Shown: positions 17,480 to 26,831 of the stretch, piece after piece
How the letters are laid out: each line of letters opens with the position of its first letter
How positions within the stretch are numbered: the first letter of the stretch is position 1
Assembly: GCA_964419255.1 (NCBI GenBank)
Contig: CAYQOU010000007.1
Coordinates: 1 to 64,000 of the forward strand
DNA: 64,000 bases
Direction of reading: 5' to 3'
Source of the DNA: CAZPHU01 sp964419255
GTDB taxonomy: Bacteria; Fibrobacterota; Chitinivibrionia; Chitinivibrionales; CAYFVL01
The notes under the pieces: model-generated
Told to the model about the DNA's origin: nothing
Seen by the model: the letters and a program-made list of their open reading frames with translations, nothing else
Databases searched by the model: none
Made by a program: the position numbers and the translations under genes

Positions 17480-18367
17480 TTATTCGTCTTCAGGACTGAC
17501 GAAGGAGAGAAAGGTATCGTTTCTATCGAATTCGAGCAGAAATTCACTCTGTAAAGAATCCAGGTCGGTAACCTCAAGAGCGATACCGGCTTGGTTGAAA
17601 ATATCCCAGACTCTGTCATCGGGGGCAATCGGAGCGTTTCTTCCGGAGTGGCCAATACCGCTTATGTGACAGAGATAGTTGGCCAGGTTTACTATTGCCA
17701 CAGGAATTTTATCCGTACCGCAGTCCCAGGGAGTATGATGATAGCGTATGCTCTGAGTAATGATTATTGGCAGGCGCCACTTTTCCGCAAGCCACTCCCC
17801 TACAGTTGCATGGCCAACACCGATGACGCTCTCTTCGGCCTCATCCAGCGTCGCCGCACAACTGGAGGCAAGCGACATTATCTTTACAAAATCTTCGTAA
17901 GCATACTGATCGAGAATAACCTTTCCGATATCATGCAGCAGTCCCGCCACAAAGGCTTCTCCAGCGATACGATGCTGATACCGCTGAGCAAGAAGACGTG
18001 ACGCTATTCCGCATCCTATGGAATGTTCCCAGAACCTGCTGATATCAAAAGAACCGGCGGGTGCGGATTTTTTAAACATATCAAATACCGAAAGAGAAAG
18101 CCCCATATCCTTAACCGCATTAAATCCCATAACGACGATGGCCATGTTAACAGTCGATATCTCGCGAGAGAACCCGTAATAGGCCGAATTTGCAAGCTTC
18201 AATATGCGAGCGGTTAACGACTGGTCTGTAGAAATCAGCCACGCCAGAGAGGCTGCGGATGTTTTTGGATTATCCACCAGCTCGATCATCTTTGACACAA
18301 CAGTCGGGAGTGTCGGGAGACCAATTATACTTTCGGTAATTCTTTTTATTCTCTGAGAATCCGGCAT
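17480..18367 (-). CDS. HDOD-domain signalling protein
   Basis: 295 residues. HDOD domain over about residues 12-210: GLPTLPTVVSKMIELV, the LTARILKLANSAYYGF motif, MGFNAVKDMGLSLSVF, then the degenerate HD site GLLHDIGKVILDQ at about 140 and the second HD-like element HATVGEWLAEKW and IRYHHTPW. Some HD residues are retained, which is common in HDOD proteins that are not enzymes. They link signalling to motility, chemotaxis or the cell cycle. It lies downstream of the flagellar locus on the same strand, separated from it by a family B repeat, so a motility role is plausible but not shown. Confidence 0.88.
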   Translation of the reverse strand: MPDSQRIKRITESIIGLPTLPTVVSKMIELVDNPKTSAASLAWLISTDQSLTARILKLANSAYYGFSREISTVNMAIVVMGFNAVKDMGLSLSVFDMFKKSAPAGSFDISRFWEHSIGCGIASRLLAQRYQHRIAGEAFVAGLLHDIGKVILDQYAYEDFVKIMSLASSCAATLDEAEESVIGVGHATVGEWLAEKWRLPIIITQSIRYHHTPWDCGTDKIPVAIVNLANYLCHISGIGHSGRNAPIAPDDRVWDIFNQAGIALEVTDLDSLQSEFLLEFDRNDTFLSFVSPEDE

Positions 18368-18394
18368 ACATGACTTTTCTGAAAAGGTATAATA

Positions 18395-18549
18395 GCTGAG
18401 TTGAGCGGTTCTGAGCGGATGAGTCGCACAACTCCTTGGAGGCAGAAGGATTGAAGCAATCGGCGTGGAAAACCCTCTGAGGGATTTTCAAGATTGCTGA
18501 AGCCCTTGTGCTTAAAGGATTGTGAGAATCGCCGCGAGATAATCGCTCG
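18395..18549 (+). repeat. Family B long-hairpin element, copy 3 (near full length)
   Basis: Starts GCTGAGTTGAGCGGTTCTG, ends GATAATCGCTC. Long-range pairing is visible: ACTCCTTGGAGGCAGAAGG with CCCTTGTGCTTAAAGGATTG, and GAAGCAATC (18453-18461) with GATTGCTGA (18492-18500). A smaller hairpin ACCCTCTGAGGGA lies at the tip. No ORF. Confidence 0.75.
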
Positions 18550-18594
18550 ATTCTGGTTGATATTCACCGGTCTTGCCGGACCTCGAGAGTAGAG

Positions 18595-18918
18595 TTATGC
18601 GTCACAATCGATAAATAGTCCGTCCTGTGCATGTCCGGGATCTTTTCGTGTATTGGTTTTTCTTTTATTAACGCGCTTTTTTTTAAGGTAAACCTTTTTG
18701 TGCTCTTTTGAATCACTGTTTTTCCCCTCAATCGTATCTGCCTGGGAAGTAACAGTTAACCGCTTCTGTGCATCGTTCATCACTTTCAAGGCATTTTGTA
18801 CCTGATGGGCAATCGGCAGTTTATGCGCATCCTGCTGCAGACGCTCTGCCTGAGTCAGATTATGTATCGATGCCTGCATATTTATACCCGAGCCCATAGT
18901 ACCATCCAAACGGATCAC
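18595..18918 (-). CDS. Small hypothetical protein coupled to fliA
   Basis: 107 residues, basic and hydrophilic, no signal peptide or membrane segment. The N-terminal 60 residues (GSGINMQASIHNLTQAERLQQDAHK, split here by position as about residues 9-33) look helical; the C-terminal 35 residues are rich in lysine and arginine (KKVYLKKKRVNKRK). The GTG start overlaps the fliA stop in a GTGA, so it is translated with the sigma factor. Unrecognised. Its position at the end of the flhA-flhF-flhG-fliA unit suggests a motility accessory protein, perhaps a FliA modulator or chaperone; that is a guess from position. Confidence 0.65.
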   Translation of the reverse strand: MIRLDGTMGSGINMQASIHNLTQAERLQQDAHKLPIAHQVQNALKVMNDAQKRLTVTSQADTIEGKNSDSKEHKKVYLKKKRVNKRKTNTRKDPGHAQDGLFIDCDA

Positions 18919-19679
18919 GCGTTAATACGCTGTAATAAACGCCCACGAAGCTTTAGTATAGCTTTGGAATGAATTTGACTGACGCGTGATTCGGAAATGT
19001 TTAAAACCACTCCAATTTCTTTCAATGTAAGTTCTTCATAATGATACAAGGCCACCACCAGTTTTTCTTTTTCCGGCAGGTTGGCTATGGTATCCTTGAG
19101 AATCGACTTTATTTCATTGAAACCCATTTCCTTTAGCGGGTTGGTACTGCCGGGGTCCTCTATAGTATCGATAATGCGAAGTTCTTTTGCATCCGATCCC
19201 CGCTCAGGCATAGCCTCTTCAAGTGATATGATCGTTGCAGGGGTCACATCGGAAAGCATATCCTCGTATTCTTTCATGGAAATGCCGAGCTCTTGGCATA
19301 CTTCATCATCGTACGGCAGCCGCCCCAGTTTGTTTTCGAGGCTGAAATAGACTTTCTGGAGATCACGGGCTTTCTGACGAACCGATCGAGGAACCCAATC
19401 CAGCGAACGCAACTCGTCAAGTATCGCCCCACGAATTTTGTGCCCCGCATACGTCTCGAACTTAAACCCCCGTTGCGGATCGAATGTTTCGACTGCTTTG
19501 ATGAGACCAAGTACTCCGGAGCTCATCAAATCGTCCCGATCAACAGATTGAGGCAAATTCACCGCGATTCTATATGATACATATTTTACAAGATGTGCAT
19601 ACTCAATAAGCAGCTTATCTTTTGCAATCTTGGAGCCGGTCGTCTTGTATTCTTTCCACAGCTCTTCAAGTCCAGCCAT
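18915..19679 (-). CDS. fliA: RNA polymerase sigma factor for flagellar operons (sigma-28)
   Basis: 254 residues. Region 2 is recognisable in LLIEYAHLVKYVSYRIA, DRDDLMSSGVLGLIKAVETFD and GFKFETYAGHKIRGAILDELR; region 3 in LGRLPYDDEVCQELGIS; region 4 in NLPEKEKLVVALYHYEELTLKEIG and ISESRVSQIHSKAILKLR. The region 2.3 motif RSLDWVPRSVR is characteristic of FliA/WhiG. It directs polymerase to late flagellar promoters, and two matching promoters are present upstream of the flagellin genes at 61.7 and 62.7 kb. No anti-sigma FlgM gene is visible in the window. Confidence 0.96.
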   Translation of the reverse strand: MAGLEELWKEYKTTGSKIAKDKLLIEYAHLVKYVSYRIAVNLPQSVDRDDLMSSGVLGLIKAVETFDPQRGFKFETYAGHKIRGAILDELRSLDWVPRSVRQKARDLQKVYFSLENKLGRLPYDDEVCQELGISMKEYEDMLSDVTPATIISLEEAMPERGSDAKELRIIDTIEDPGSTNPLKEMGFNEIKSILKDTIANLPEKEKLVVALYHYEELTLKEIGVVLNISESRVSQIHSKAILKLRGRLLQRINA

Positions 19680-19817
19680 AATTTTCCTTGAAATGGGTAT
19701 ATATCAGATAATCGGCCCTACCCCGATTCACCAGCAAAATGCAACCTCTGTTTTATTACGAGTAGAAGCGGTAAATCACACCTACTATTTTATCATATGT
19801 TGCCCGATAGAACAAGT

Positions 19818-20168
19818 CTACTTCTTTTTCTCTTTATTTTTTTTCTTCTTTGCAGCATCACCTTGATTCGCTGTCTCCGGGGCATCCACAGCATATGCTC
19901 TGCGTGCAGTGTGGACCTGCTGCAGCAGCCCCCCTTCTATGTCATCATCCGGCAATTCGGGTATGTCCTCAACCACCCCTTTGAAGATTATGTCGCCGAC
20001 AACAAAACTGGCCATCCACACGATCAGCCCCCCCGTAAACGCTTTTATAAGAGCTATATACAACGTTGCCGGATCGAAAGGATCATTCAGGTCGACACCC
20101 AGTAACAGAAGCATGAAAAATGTTCCCAAGCCGCCAAGCCGGGCAAATCGTCGAATCCACGCTACCAT
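19818..20168 (-). CDS. Small membrane protein between flhG and fliA
   Basis: 116 residues. Two hydrophobic segments (about 10-25 and 38-62) are followed by an acidic PELPDDDIEGG linker and an extremely lysine-rich tail (KKKKNKEKKK at the end). It begins 5 bases after the flhG stop, so it is in the flagellar operon. Not recognised; the layout is consistent with a short inner-membrane accessory factor with a cytoplasmic basic tail. Confidence 0.65.
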   Translation of the reverse strand: MVAWIRRFARLGGLGTFFMLLLLGVDLNDPFDPATLYIALIKAFTGGLIVWMASFVVGDIIFKGVVEDIPELPDDDIEGGLLQQVHTARRAYAVDAPETANQGDAAKKKKNKEKKK

Positions 20169-20173
20169 GAACG

Positions 20174-21076
20174 CTACCTCACATCACGATTGAAAATGCG
20201 CGAGAAAAACCCCTCTTTTCTAACTACAGGCATTCCACAAAGCACCCGTGCATAATTTCGTATGCGAACGGCAAACGGGGATGAGGGCCGCTCAAGCATC
20301 ATAGTCTTCTGCATTCGTACGAGGCGGGGTATGGTCCTGTCTATGGGCAAAACCGCCGCCAACTCAAGTTTTGCGTGTAAAAATTTTCTGGTCAGCTGCG
20401 AAAGCTTTTCGAATATTGCACGCCCCTCTTTCTCATCCCCCGCCATATTGACCATCACACGAATACGAGTAGTTCCCTTTTGTATCAATATCTTGGCAGT
20501 CGCATACGCGTCCGTAAGCGAGGTTGGCTCCGGGGTCATGACAAGCAAAGCAGTATCTGCATACGCGCTCAATTGAATTGTCTGGGATGAGACTCCCGCT
20601 CCTATGTCCAGAAGCAACATATCGTACTGTTGTTCGATGGTACCCAGTTTCTGCAGAACCGCCTGCAGGTGACTCTGTTGAAGGTTTGCGATTTCGGTCA
20701 GCCCCGTTGCTCCCGGTAAAATCGATATTCCCGCGGGTCCCTCGCACACGATATCCTCCAGAGCGACATTTCCAGAGATAAAATGTGAAAGATTGTTTAC
20801 CGGTGCGATGCCCAGAAGAACATGTATATTTGCCAGGCCCAGATCGGCATCGAAGAGCAAAACCCTCTTGCCCAATTTGGTCAATGCCAAAGCAAGGGAA
20901 AGAGCTATATTGGATTTTCCAACCCCCCCCTTGCCACTACAAACCGAGATGGCATGTGCCGACTGCACTGTCTTTGGGCTACGCGCGACTTTTCTCACCC
21001 CCCCTGGCCCGGACGATGGTAAAACACTGTTGTGTTGCTGAGCAAGTTCTCTCAAACGCTGCGCCTGATCGTTCAT
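20174..21076 (-). CDS. flhG: Flagellar number regulator, MinD/ParA-type ATPase
   Basis: 300 residues. Deviant Walker A CSGKGGVGKSNIAL at about 47-60, switch I DADLGLANIHVLLG, Walker B MLLLDIGAGVS, and the N-terminal QAQRLRELA helix, which in FlhG carries the FlhF-activating region. It controls number and placement of flagella with FlhF. The ATG at 21076 overlaps the flhF stop (ATGA) and has GGAG 9 bases upstream; a GTG seven codons earlier is less likely. Gene pair order flhF-flhG is the usual one. Confidence 0.93.
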   Translation of the reverse strand: MNDQAQRLRELAQQHNSVLPSSGPGGVRKVARSPKTVQSAHAISVCSGKGGVGKSNIALSLALALTKLGKRVLLFDADLGLANIHVLLGIAPVNNLSHFISGNVALEDIVCEGPAGISILPGATGLTEIANLQQSHLQAVLQKLGTIEQQYDMLLLDIGAGVSSQTIQLSAYADTALLVMTPEPTSLTDAYATAKILIQKGTTRIRVMVNMAGDEKEGRAIFEKLSQLTRKFLHAKLELAAVLPIDRTIPRLVRMQKTMMLERPSSPFAVRIRNYARVLCGMPVVRKEGFFSRIFNRDVR

Positions 21077-22308
21077 CCCAACTTGCTCCTTTCCCACAAC
21101 AACTGCACAAAGCGACTGGCCTGAGCAAGCTCGATGTCATCCGGAACACTTTGACCGACACTGAAAAATGAAACCGGCAATTCCGTTTTGTATGATACAT
21201 TGAAAATGTTACCCACCTGTACCGTCTCATCCAACTTTGTAAAGAGAAGACGCCCCACTCCATAATCACGATATCTGCTGATCACATCCAGCAGATCGCT
21301 GTCTTTTGTCGTTGCACTAAGAACCAGATGGGTTTCATGGGGTGAAATGGCTTTGAGCAGTTGATCAAGCTCCCGCATATGCTCCGTGTTGCGCTGACTT
21401 CTCCCTGCCGTATCGACAAAAACAAAATCATCATGTTCGCATGTACGCAGCGCATCTTCGACTTCCTCGGAAGAAAAAACAACCTGCAATCCGATATTCA
21501 CAATATCCGCAAAAGCACGAATCTGCTCGATAGCCGCTATTCGATACGTATCTGCCGTTACGATAGAAACCCGCTTCTCCCGTTCAAGACAATAGTGTGC
21601 CGCGAGCTTGGCAAGGGAGGTGGTTTTGCCGGCACCGGTAGGTCCCACAAATGCAATAACACAAGGTCCGTCGGTTTGTTTTTCCGCGATCGGACCAGAT
21701 ACAGTGAAATGATTCCTGAGAACGGAAATGAAGTTTTTTTCTACGCGTTGGTCAGCACCGCTTTTTTCTTTCATCTCCTTTATGAGATCCTCGGCTATCA
21801 GTGGTTTGATTTCAGCTTCGATCAACCTTTTGTAAAGCATCGCCCATACCCCGGAGAAGTTACCGGCTGCAGCCGCGGGGGCCGGAGATGTTATTGTACG
21901 CACAGCATCCTTAAGCTCCCGGATTTCCTGACGGAGTTCCAGAATCTCCCGATTCTTATTCTCTCTTTCCAGAGTAGCCGATAAAGAGTGGGCGGATGCG
22001 GTATGGTTTTGCACGGCAACCGGCTTAGACTGAAGCTGCTCGGGAGTGATGGTGCTTTCAATTCTGGATGTCGCTCTCGGCCTGTTATAAGTACCGGAAG
22101 TACTTACCTGAAGGGGTCTCATCGGTTGCGTGCCCTGAGATGATTCATCTATGGCTGCAGTTACTTCAATTTCCTCCTGTGTCCCAAGACCAAAGATTTT
22201 TTTGGGTATTTTTCTTGTCTTCAAAATCATAGCGTCTTCTCCAAGATCCCTCTTGATCTGGATAAGAGCCTCTTTCATAGAAGGTGCGGTGTACTTTTTG
22301 ATTCTCAT
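21073..22308 (-). CDS. flhF: SRP-type GTPase of flagellar placement
   Basis: 411 residues. Short basic N-domain (MRIKKYTAPSMKEAL, then GEDAMILKTRKI), a variable linker to about 150, then the NG GTPase: G1 FVGPTGAGKTTSLAKLA, G2/G3 TADTYRIAAIEQIRAFA and FVDTAGRS, G4 FTKLDET. FlhF sets the site of the first basal-body ring at the pole. The ATG at 22308 is used, with GGGA 7 bases upstream; a TTG two codons before is in frame. It starts 28 bases after the flhA stop. Confidence 0.95.
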   Translation of the reverse strand: MRIKKYTAPSMKEALIQIKRDLGEDAMILKTRKIPKKIFGLGTQEEIEVTAAIDESSQGTQPMRPLQVSTSGTYNRPRATSRIESTITPEQLQSKPVAVQNHTASAHSLSATLERENKNREILELRQEIRELKDAVRTITSPAPAAAAGNFSGVWAMLYKRLIEAEIKPLIAEDLIKEMKEKSGADQRVEKNFISVLRNHFTVSGPIAEKQTDGPCVIAFVGPTGAGKTTSLAKLAAHYCLEREKRVSIVTADTYRIAAIEQIRAFADIVNIGLQVVFSSEEVEDALRTCEHDDFVFVDTAGRSQRNTEHMRELDQLLKAISPHETHLVLSATTKDSDLLDVISRYRDYGVGRLLFTKLDETVQVGNIFNVSYKTELPVSFFSVGQSVPDDIELAQASRFVQLLWERSKLG

Positions 22309-22335
22309 TATCAATTCCCTGCTGCAACGAATAAT

Positions 22336-24438
22336 TTACTTTTTTCCATTCGACTCACCCATTAACGTAATCATTCCCAGAGACTGGATCTCGATACCGG
22401 GCACTATCTCATTATAGCTTAATACCACCAGATCCGAATAGTTGTTTTCGGTCAGTCGCTTTACCTGACTCCTGATCGTCGGCGAACAGATCACTATCGG
22501 CACTTCACCAATTTCCTTTACCTGCTGAACCTGTTGTCCGATGGCCTCAATTATTCGTCCGGCATCGTTTGGAGAAAGTGCCAGTCGAAAACCTGAATCG
22601 GTCTCCTGCATACTGCCTTCCAGACGAGCCTCCAGATTGGGATCCATAGTTATCACCGGAATCACATTTTCTTCATTTCTGTAGTTTTCACATATCTGCG
22701 CGGCCAGCCCGTTTCTTACATACTCTGTGAGGATGTCTGTGTTTTTATTTCTCGGTGCAACATCAGACAATATTTCAAGCACTCGCCCCATATCCCTGAT
22801 CGAGACCTTCTCCCGAAGCAAATTCTGTAAAACCTTGTGAATTTCTGAAAGACTCATGACACCGGGCACCAACTCATCCACCACCGCCGCATTTGACTCC
22901 TTGACATTGTCTATCAGATGCTGAACATCCTGACGGGTGAGGATTTCATCGGCATTTGCTTTTATTACTTCGGTAAGATGCGTTGCCAGAACGGCCGGAA
23001 GCTCCACGACCGTATATCCTGCCATTTCCGCGGCCTCTTTCTGGCTTTCGGTTATCCATATTGCGGGCAACCCGAATGCAGGCTCAACGGTCTCTATTCC
23101 CCGAATCTTTTTGGTTGCCGTTCCGGGATTCATTGCCAAATAAGCCCCGCTCATCAATTCTCCTTCCCCAACGGAAATCGTGCGAATTTTGATTCGATAC
23201 TGATTAGGTTTCAGCTGGATATTGTCCCGTATACGGATTGGCGGAATGATAATCCCCAATTCACCTGCAAGCTGCCTGCGGATCATAGTAATTCTATCCA
23301 GTAAATCCCCTCCCTGCTTGGCATCCACCAAAGGAATCAGACCGTAGCCGATCTCAAGCTCCATCGCATCGACATGAAGATAATCTTCCACTCGTTCCTG
23401 CTGCCTTTCAGCCTCCGGTGCAGGCTCGGCTGCGGCTTTCTGGGCTTCTTTACTTTTTACTACTCCCGCATATGTTGCAGCAAGACTTGCAGCTCCCAAA
23501 ACGATAAACGGTATTTTTGGAAACCCCGGAATGAGAGCAAAGAAAAGCATCACTCCTCCGGCAACCCCCAGGACCCGGGGATTTGAAAACAGCTGCGATC
23601 CGATTTCCTGTCCCAGATTGCTTTGCGAAGCAGCGCGGCTGACCAGTATACCGGCGCCCGTGGATATCATCAATGCGGGGATCTGACTGACTAACCCATC
23701 ACCGATTGTCAAAGAGGTATATATATTCAGGCTTTCAGTCAGGCTCATCCCCTGCTGCGCGATACCAATAATGAATCCGCCAACAACATTAATAATAGTT
23801 ATGACAATACCCGCTATCGCATCACCACGTACGAATTTGGACGCACCATCCATGGCTCCGTAAAAGTCGGCCTCATGCGCAATCTTTTCCCTGCGGTCAC
23901 GAGCCTGCTCCTCAGTTATTATACCCGCATTCAAATCGGCATCGATCGCCATCTGCTTTCCGGGCATCGCATCCAGAGTGAACCGGGCAGCAACTTCCGC
24001 GATTCTTCCCGCACCCTTGGTTATAACAATAAACTGAATCAGAACGATAATAATAAAGATGATAAATCCGACGACTGCATTTCCCCTGGTGACAAAGGTT
24101 CCGAAAACCTCTATTACCTGTCCGGCATCGGCCTGAGAAAGAATAAGTCGTGTGGTTGCAACATTGAGAGATAGTCGAAACAGTGTTACCGTCAACAGCA
24201 ATGAGGGAAACACCGAAAATTCTAGTGCCTCGGTGTTGTACATGGAGACCAGAAGGATAATCAGTGCGACACATAGATTCAAAGACAAAAGCAAATCCAT
24301 TAACATCGTGGGAATCGGAATTATCATCACGATGAGAATGGAGACCACCCCAAGCACGATCGCCAAATCACGATGACGAGCCAGACCCTGAGCGACAGGA
24401 CTATTCATGGCTGAGTTGAAGGATGTCGTTAAATTCAT
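22336..24438 (-). CDS. flhA: Flagellar export gate protein FlhA
   Basis: 700 residues, usual length. N-terminal half has about eight membrane segments including GVVSILIVMIIPIPTMLMD and the FHIPEP-type cytoplasmic loop with RFTLDAMPGKQMAIDADLNAG. The C-terminal cytoplasmic domain (about 350-700) docks chaperone-substrate complexes. It forms the nonameric ring of the export gate and conducts protons. The ATG overlaps the stop of the upstream repeat-protein gene (ATGA), so translation is coupled to that unrelated-looking gene rather than to flhB directly. Confidence 0.97.
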   Translation of the reverse strand: MNLTTSFNSAMNSPVAQGLARHRDLAIVLGVVSILIVMIIPIPTMLMDLLLSLNLCVALIILLVSMYNTEALEFSVFPSLLLTVTLFRLSLNVATTRLILSQADAGQVIEVFGTFVTRGNAVVGFIIFIIIVLIQFIVITKGAGRIAEVAARFTLDAMPGKQMAIDADLNAGIITEEQARDRREKIAHEADFYGAMDGASKFVRGDAIAGIVITIINVVGGFIIGIAQQGMSLTESLNIYTSLTIGDGLVSQIPALMISTGAGILVSRAASQSNLGQEIGSQLFSNPRVLGVAGGVMLFFALIPGFPKIPFIVLGAASLAATYAGVVKSKEAQKAAAEPAPEAERQQERVEDYLHVDAMELEIGYGLIPLVDAKQGGDLLDRITMIRRQLAGELGIIIPPIRIRDNIQLKPNQYRIKIRTISVGEGELMSGAYLAMNPGTATKKIRGIETVEPAFGLPAIWITESQKEAAEMAGYTVVELPAVLATHLTEVIKANADEILTRQDVQHLIDNVKESNAAVVDELVPGVMSLSEIHKVLQNLLREKVSIRDMGRVLEILSDVAPRNKNTDILTEYVRNGLAAQICENYRNEENVIPVITMDPNLEARLEGSMQETDSGFRLALSPNDAGRIIEAIGQQVQQVKEIGEVPIVICSPTIRSQVKRLTENNYSDLVVLSYNEIVPGIEIQSLGMITLMGESNGKK

Positions 24439-26816
24439 CGAATCTCTTGCCTGGAAAAAGCCATAAGAATTTTTTTAGTATCCACAGCACCCCGGCTGTC
24501 CAGAACCCGCAGGACTACCGTATCGACGTAGCTGGAATCTGCACTTATATACTCAATGGCAGGTCTGTCTTTGAAGACCCGTAATCTCTGATCCTGATCC
24601 CTGAACTGCCATTCCGGCGAAATCTCATCCCCGATATCCGGATCGTGAGCAAACGATTCAAATGCGACCGTATCCGGAGCGATACTTTCATAGAAAAACA
24701 GACTGTCATCCCGCCCCTGTGGTACGAAGACAATATCGTTTATACGCATACTGTCTATGACAGGAAAGGAGTTATTCACCAGAATCAGAACTCTTTTTTC
24801 GGATACACCCCCTGTTTCATCCCGTGCCGTAATCAAAATCGTATCCTGATAGAGCGTATCCAGACAAACATACTGGGCCTGGTAGCCATCGGGATGTATG
24901 TTTGAAGACACCTCTCCGCTTAAGATCTCCCATCCAACCACAACGTTTTCACTATCCGGATCGTGAGTGAACACCTGTAAAGATACCGAATCCAGCACTG
25001 TTGCTTCATAGGAGTATAGAGGATCTGCGGCGGTATACATATCTTCCTCAATCAGTATGCTGTCAACAACCGGCCTTTGGTTTTGAATGGATAAGATCAG
25101 CGAAACCTTTTTTTCCAGACTGTCTCTTCCACCAATGACTATTTCCGTACTATCAATATCGCTTTCCGGTAGCGCGGTCAGGTAGCGAAATGATTGACTT
25201 CCCGTTTTTGTTACCATACTGGGGTTTTTGTTAAGAAAAGAAACAGATACACTGCCTCCGCTTGGATCATGCGCCCATACGTCTATGTTCAGAGTGTCCT
25301 GAAGTGTGGCAAGATAGCTTAGAGTATCACTTTGATCCGCAACGAGAGTCGTATCATTTATCGTTATACTGTCTACTACAGGATAGTAGCTTACCGTGAG
25401 AGTAACTCTGTGCTGAGTCTGAAATCCGAGTTCATCCTGCAGGGTAAAGGTAATAGTGTCGGTGTATGCAGAATCCAGTGCAGTGTATCGCGCCACATCC
25501 GATGCCTCTGCAGTTATATTACCCACCCGGCTCTCCCAGTTGCCTTCCAACTCCTCATCAGAATTGTCTCTATCATGGTAAAACGCCCTCAGATCAACAG
25601 TCTCCATCACGGAAACAGCTATATGCTGCGACGAGTCGTCCGGAAAAAAAAAAGTATCACCAAACGAAATCGAATCTATGACAGGTCGCTGATTTGGCGG
25701 TACTTTCCGTATCCGGAAATAAAATCGTTCTTCCCCTCCTCTGCCGTCACTCAAAATCGCAGTAAATTCTCCGAGTACAATCGAAGTATCGGTGTATAGA
25801 GTGTCCGCGCAATCGGATCTATCGCACCGGAAAAGGACTTGATGCAAACCGTTTGCGGAATCGGTTACGCTCAGAGTACCGTCACTGCCTACTTCCCATT
25901 GTGACTGTACGTTATTTGACCGAGTAAACAAACTGATATACAAGGATTCGACTGATACGACCTCATAGGTAATGTGTGAATCAGTAGATTGAATCGTGGA
26001 ATCTCCCACATGGATGCTGTCGACCACGATTGCACTAGGCCCGTTTGTTCGATACAACACAACAGCTACCTGAGTGTTTCCACCGCTGCCGTCAAGAACC
26101 TGCGCAAAAACAGTATCCCTGAAATTTGTTTCCGGTGTCTGGTAGCTTGCTTCAAAGATGCCATTTGAATGCGCAAATCTGTCGTACTGTACACGGGAAG
26201 AATCTCTTGATCGCCAGGCGACATTCATGGTATTGCGATTCTGGTAATCAAAATCCCGTGCATGCAACTGTATCGGAACCATTCCGGCTGAATCCAGCTC
26301 GAAGACATACACATCTTCACCATACACCTTCTCTCTTATCGTAACGCTCGAGTCGGCGATAGTGATGCTGTCGATTATGGGTGCACGGTTGATCACATTT
26401 ACCCGCACAGCATTGCTTCTGTCAAGGCCGATTTTCACAAATATGGTATCGTAGGGAATTTCCGTTGTGCTGTCTCTGTTTGTGGGAATATTTCCCGCCC
26501 AATACAAGGCAACCCCAACGCTGTCTACCGGTTGATTCCATGACACGTTTGGGAGGATCTGCTGGCCCGAACCGGTAAACCAGTCTATTCGGTTGAATTC
26601 CACACTGTCGCTGAGAGTCACGATGGCATGTATGGGAGAGCCGGTGAAATCTGTTTCGTATACGCCCTTTCTTCCCAGGCTAAGCTCGATGTGTATTTCG
26701 GAAGGATTCATTGGAGCTGTTGTCTGCTCGGTTGTGCAGGTGCCGAAAACCATCAGAGCTGCACAGGCAAAACTATTTAGTAGATTCCGGCTCAAGTTGT
26801 TCAATGTATTGGTCAT
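24435..26816 (-). CDS. Exported protein with six tandem Ig-like repeats, inside the flagellar operon
   Basis: 793 residues. The N-terminus has a hydrophobic core (FACAALMVFGTC) with a cysteine near residue 27, probably a lipoprotein signal though the lipobox FGTC is not canonical. The rest is beta-rich and acidic. A motif (P-V-V/I-D-S-I-x-I-x-D) recurs at about residues 147, 263, 378, 480, 584 and 686, spacing 101-116, each repeat closing near a DTI-x-F/V...D-x-x-G-G segment. This is the pattern of cadherin-like or PKD/Ig domains. It starts 15 bases after flhB and overlaps flhA by four. GTG at 26825 is an alternative start. Function unknown; position suggests an envelope or sheath-associated motility protein. 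Confidence 0.85.
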   Translation of the reverse strand: MTNTLNNLSRNLLNSFACAALMVFGTCTTEQTTAPMNPSEIHIELSLGRKGVYETDFTGSPIHAIVTLSDSVEFNRIDWFTGSGQQILPNVSWNQPVDSVGVALYWAGNIPTNRDSTTEIPYDTIFVKIGLDRSNAVRVNVINRAPIIDSITIADSSVTIREKVYGEDVYVFELDSAGMVPIQLHARDFDYQNRNTMNVAWRSRDSSRVQYDRFAHSNGIFEASYQTPETNFRDTVFAQVLDGSGGNTQVAVVLYRTNGPSAIVVDSIHVGDSTIQSTDSHITYEVVSVESLYISLFTRSNNVQSQWEVGSDGTLSVTDSANGLHQVLFRCDRSDCADTLYTDTSIVLGEFTAILSDGRGGEERFYFRIRKVPPNQRPVIDSISFGDTFFFPDDSSQHIAVSVMETVDLRAFYHDRDNSDEELEGNWESRVGNITAEASDVARYTALDSAYTDTITFTLQDELGFQTQHRVTLTVSYYPVVDSITINDTTLVADQSDTLSYLATLQDTLNIDVWAHDPSGGSVSVSFLNKNPSMVTKTGSQSFRYLTALPESDIDSTEIVIGGRDSLEKKVSLILSIQNQRPVVDSILIEEDMYTAADPLYSYEATVLDSVSLQVFTHDPDSENVVVGWEILSGEVSSNIHPDGYQAQYVCLDTLYQDTILITARDETGGVSEKRVLILVNNSFPVIDSMRINDIVFVPQGRDDSLFFYESIAPDTVAFESFAHDPDIGDEISPEWQFRDQDQRLRVFKDRPAIEYISADSSYVDTVVLRVLDSRGAVDTKKILMAFSRQEIR

Positions 26817-26831
26817 AGAAAACACTCTAAA

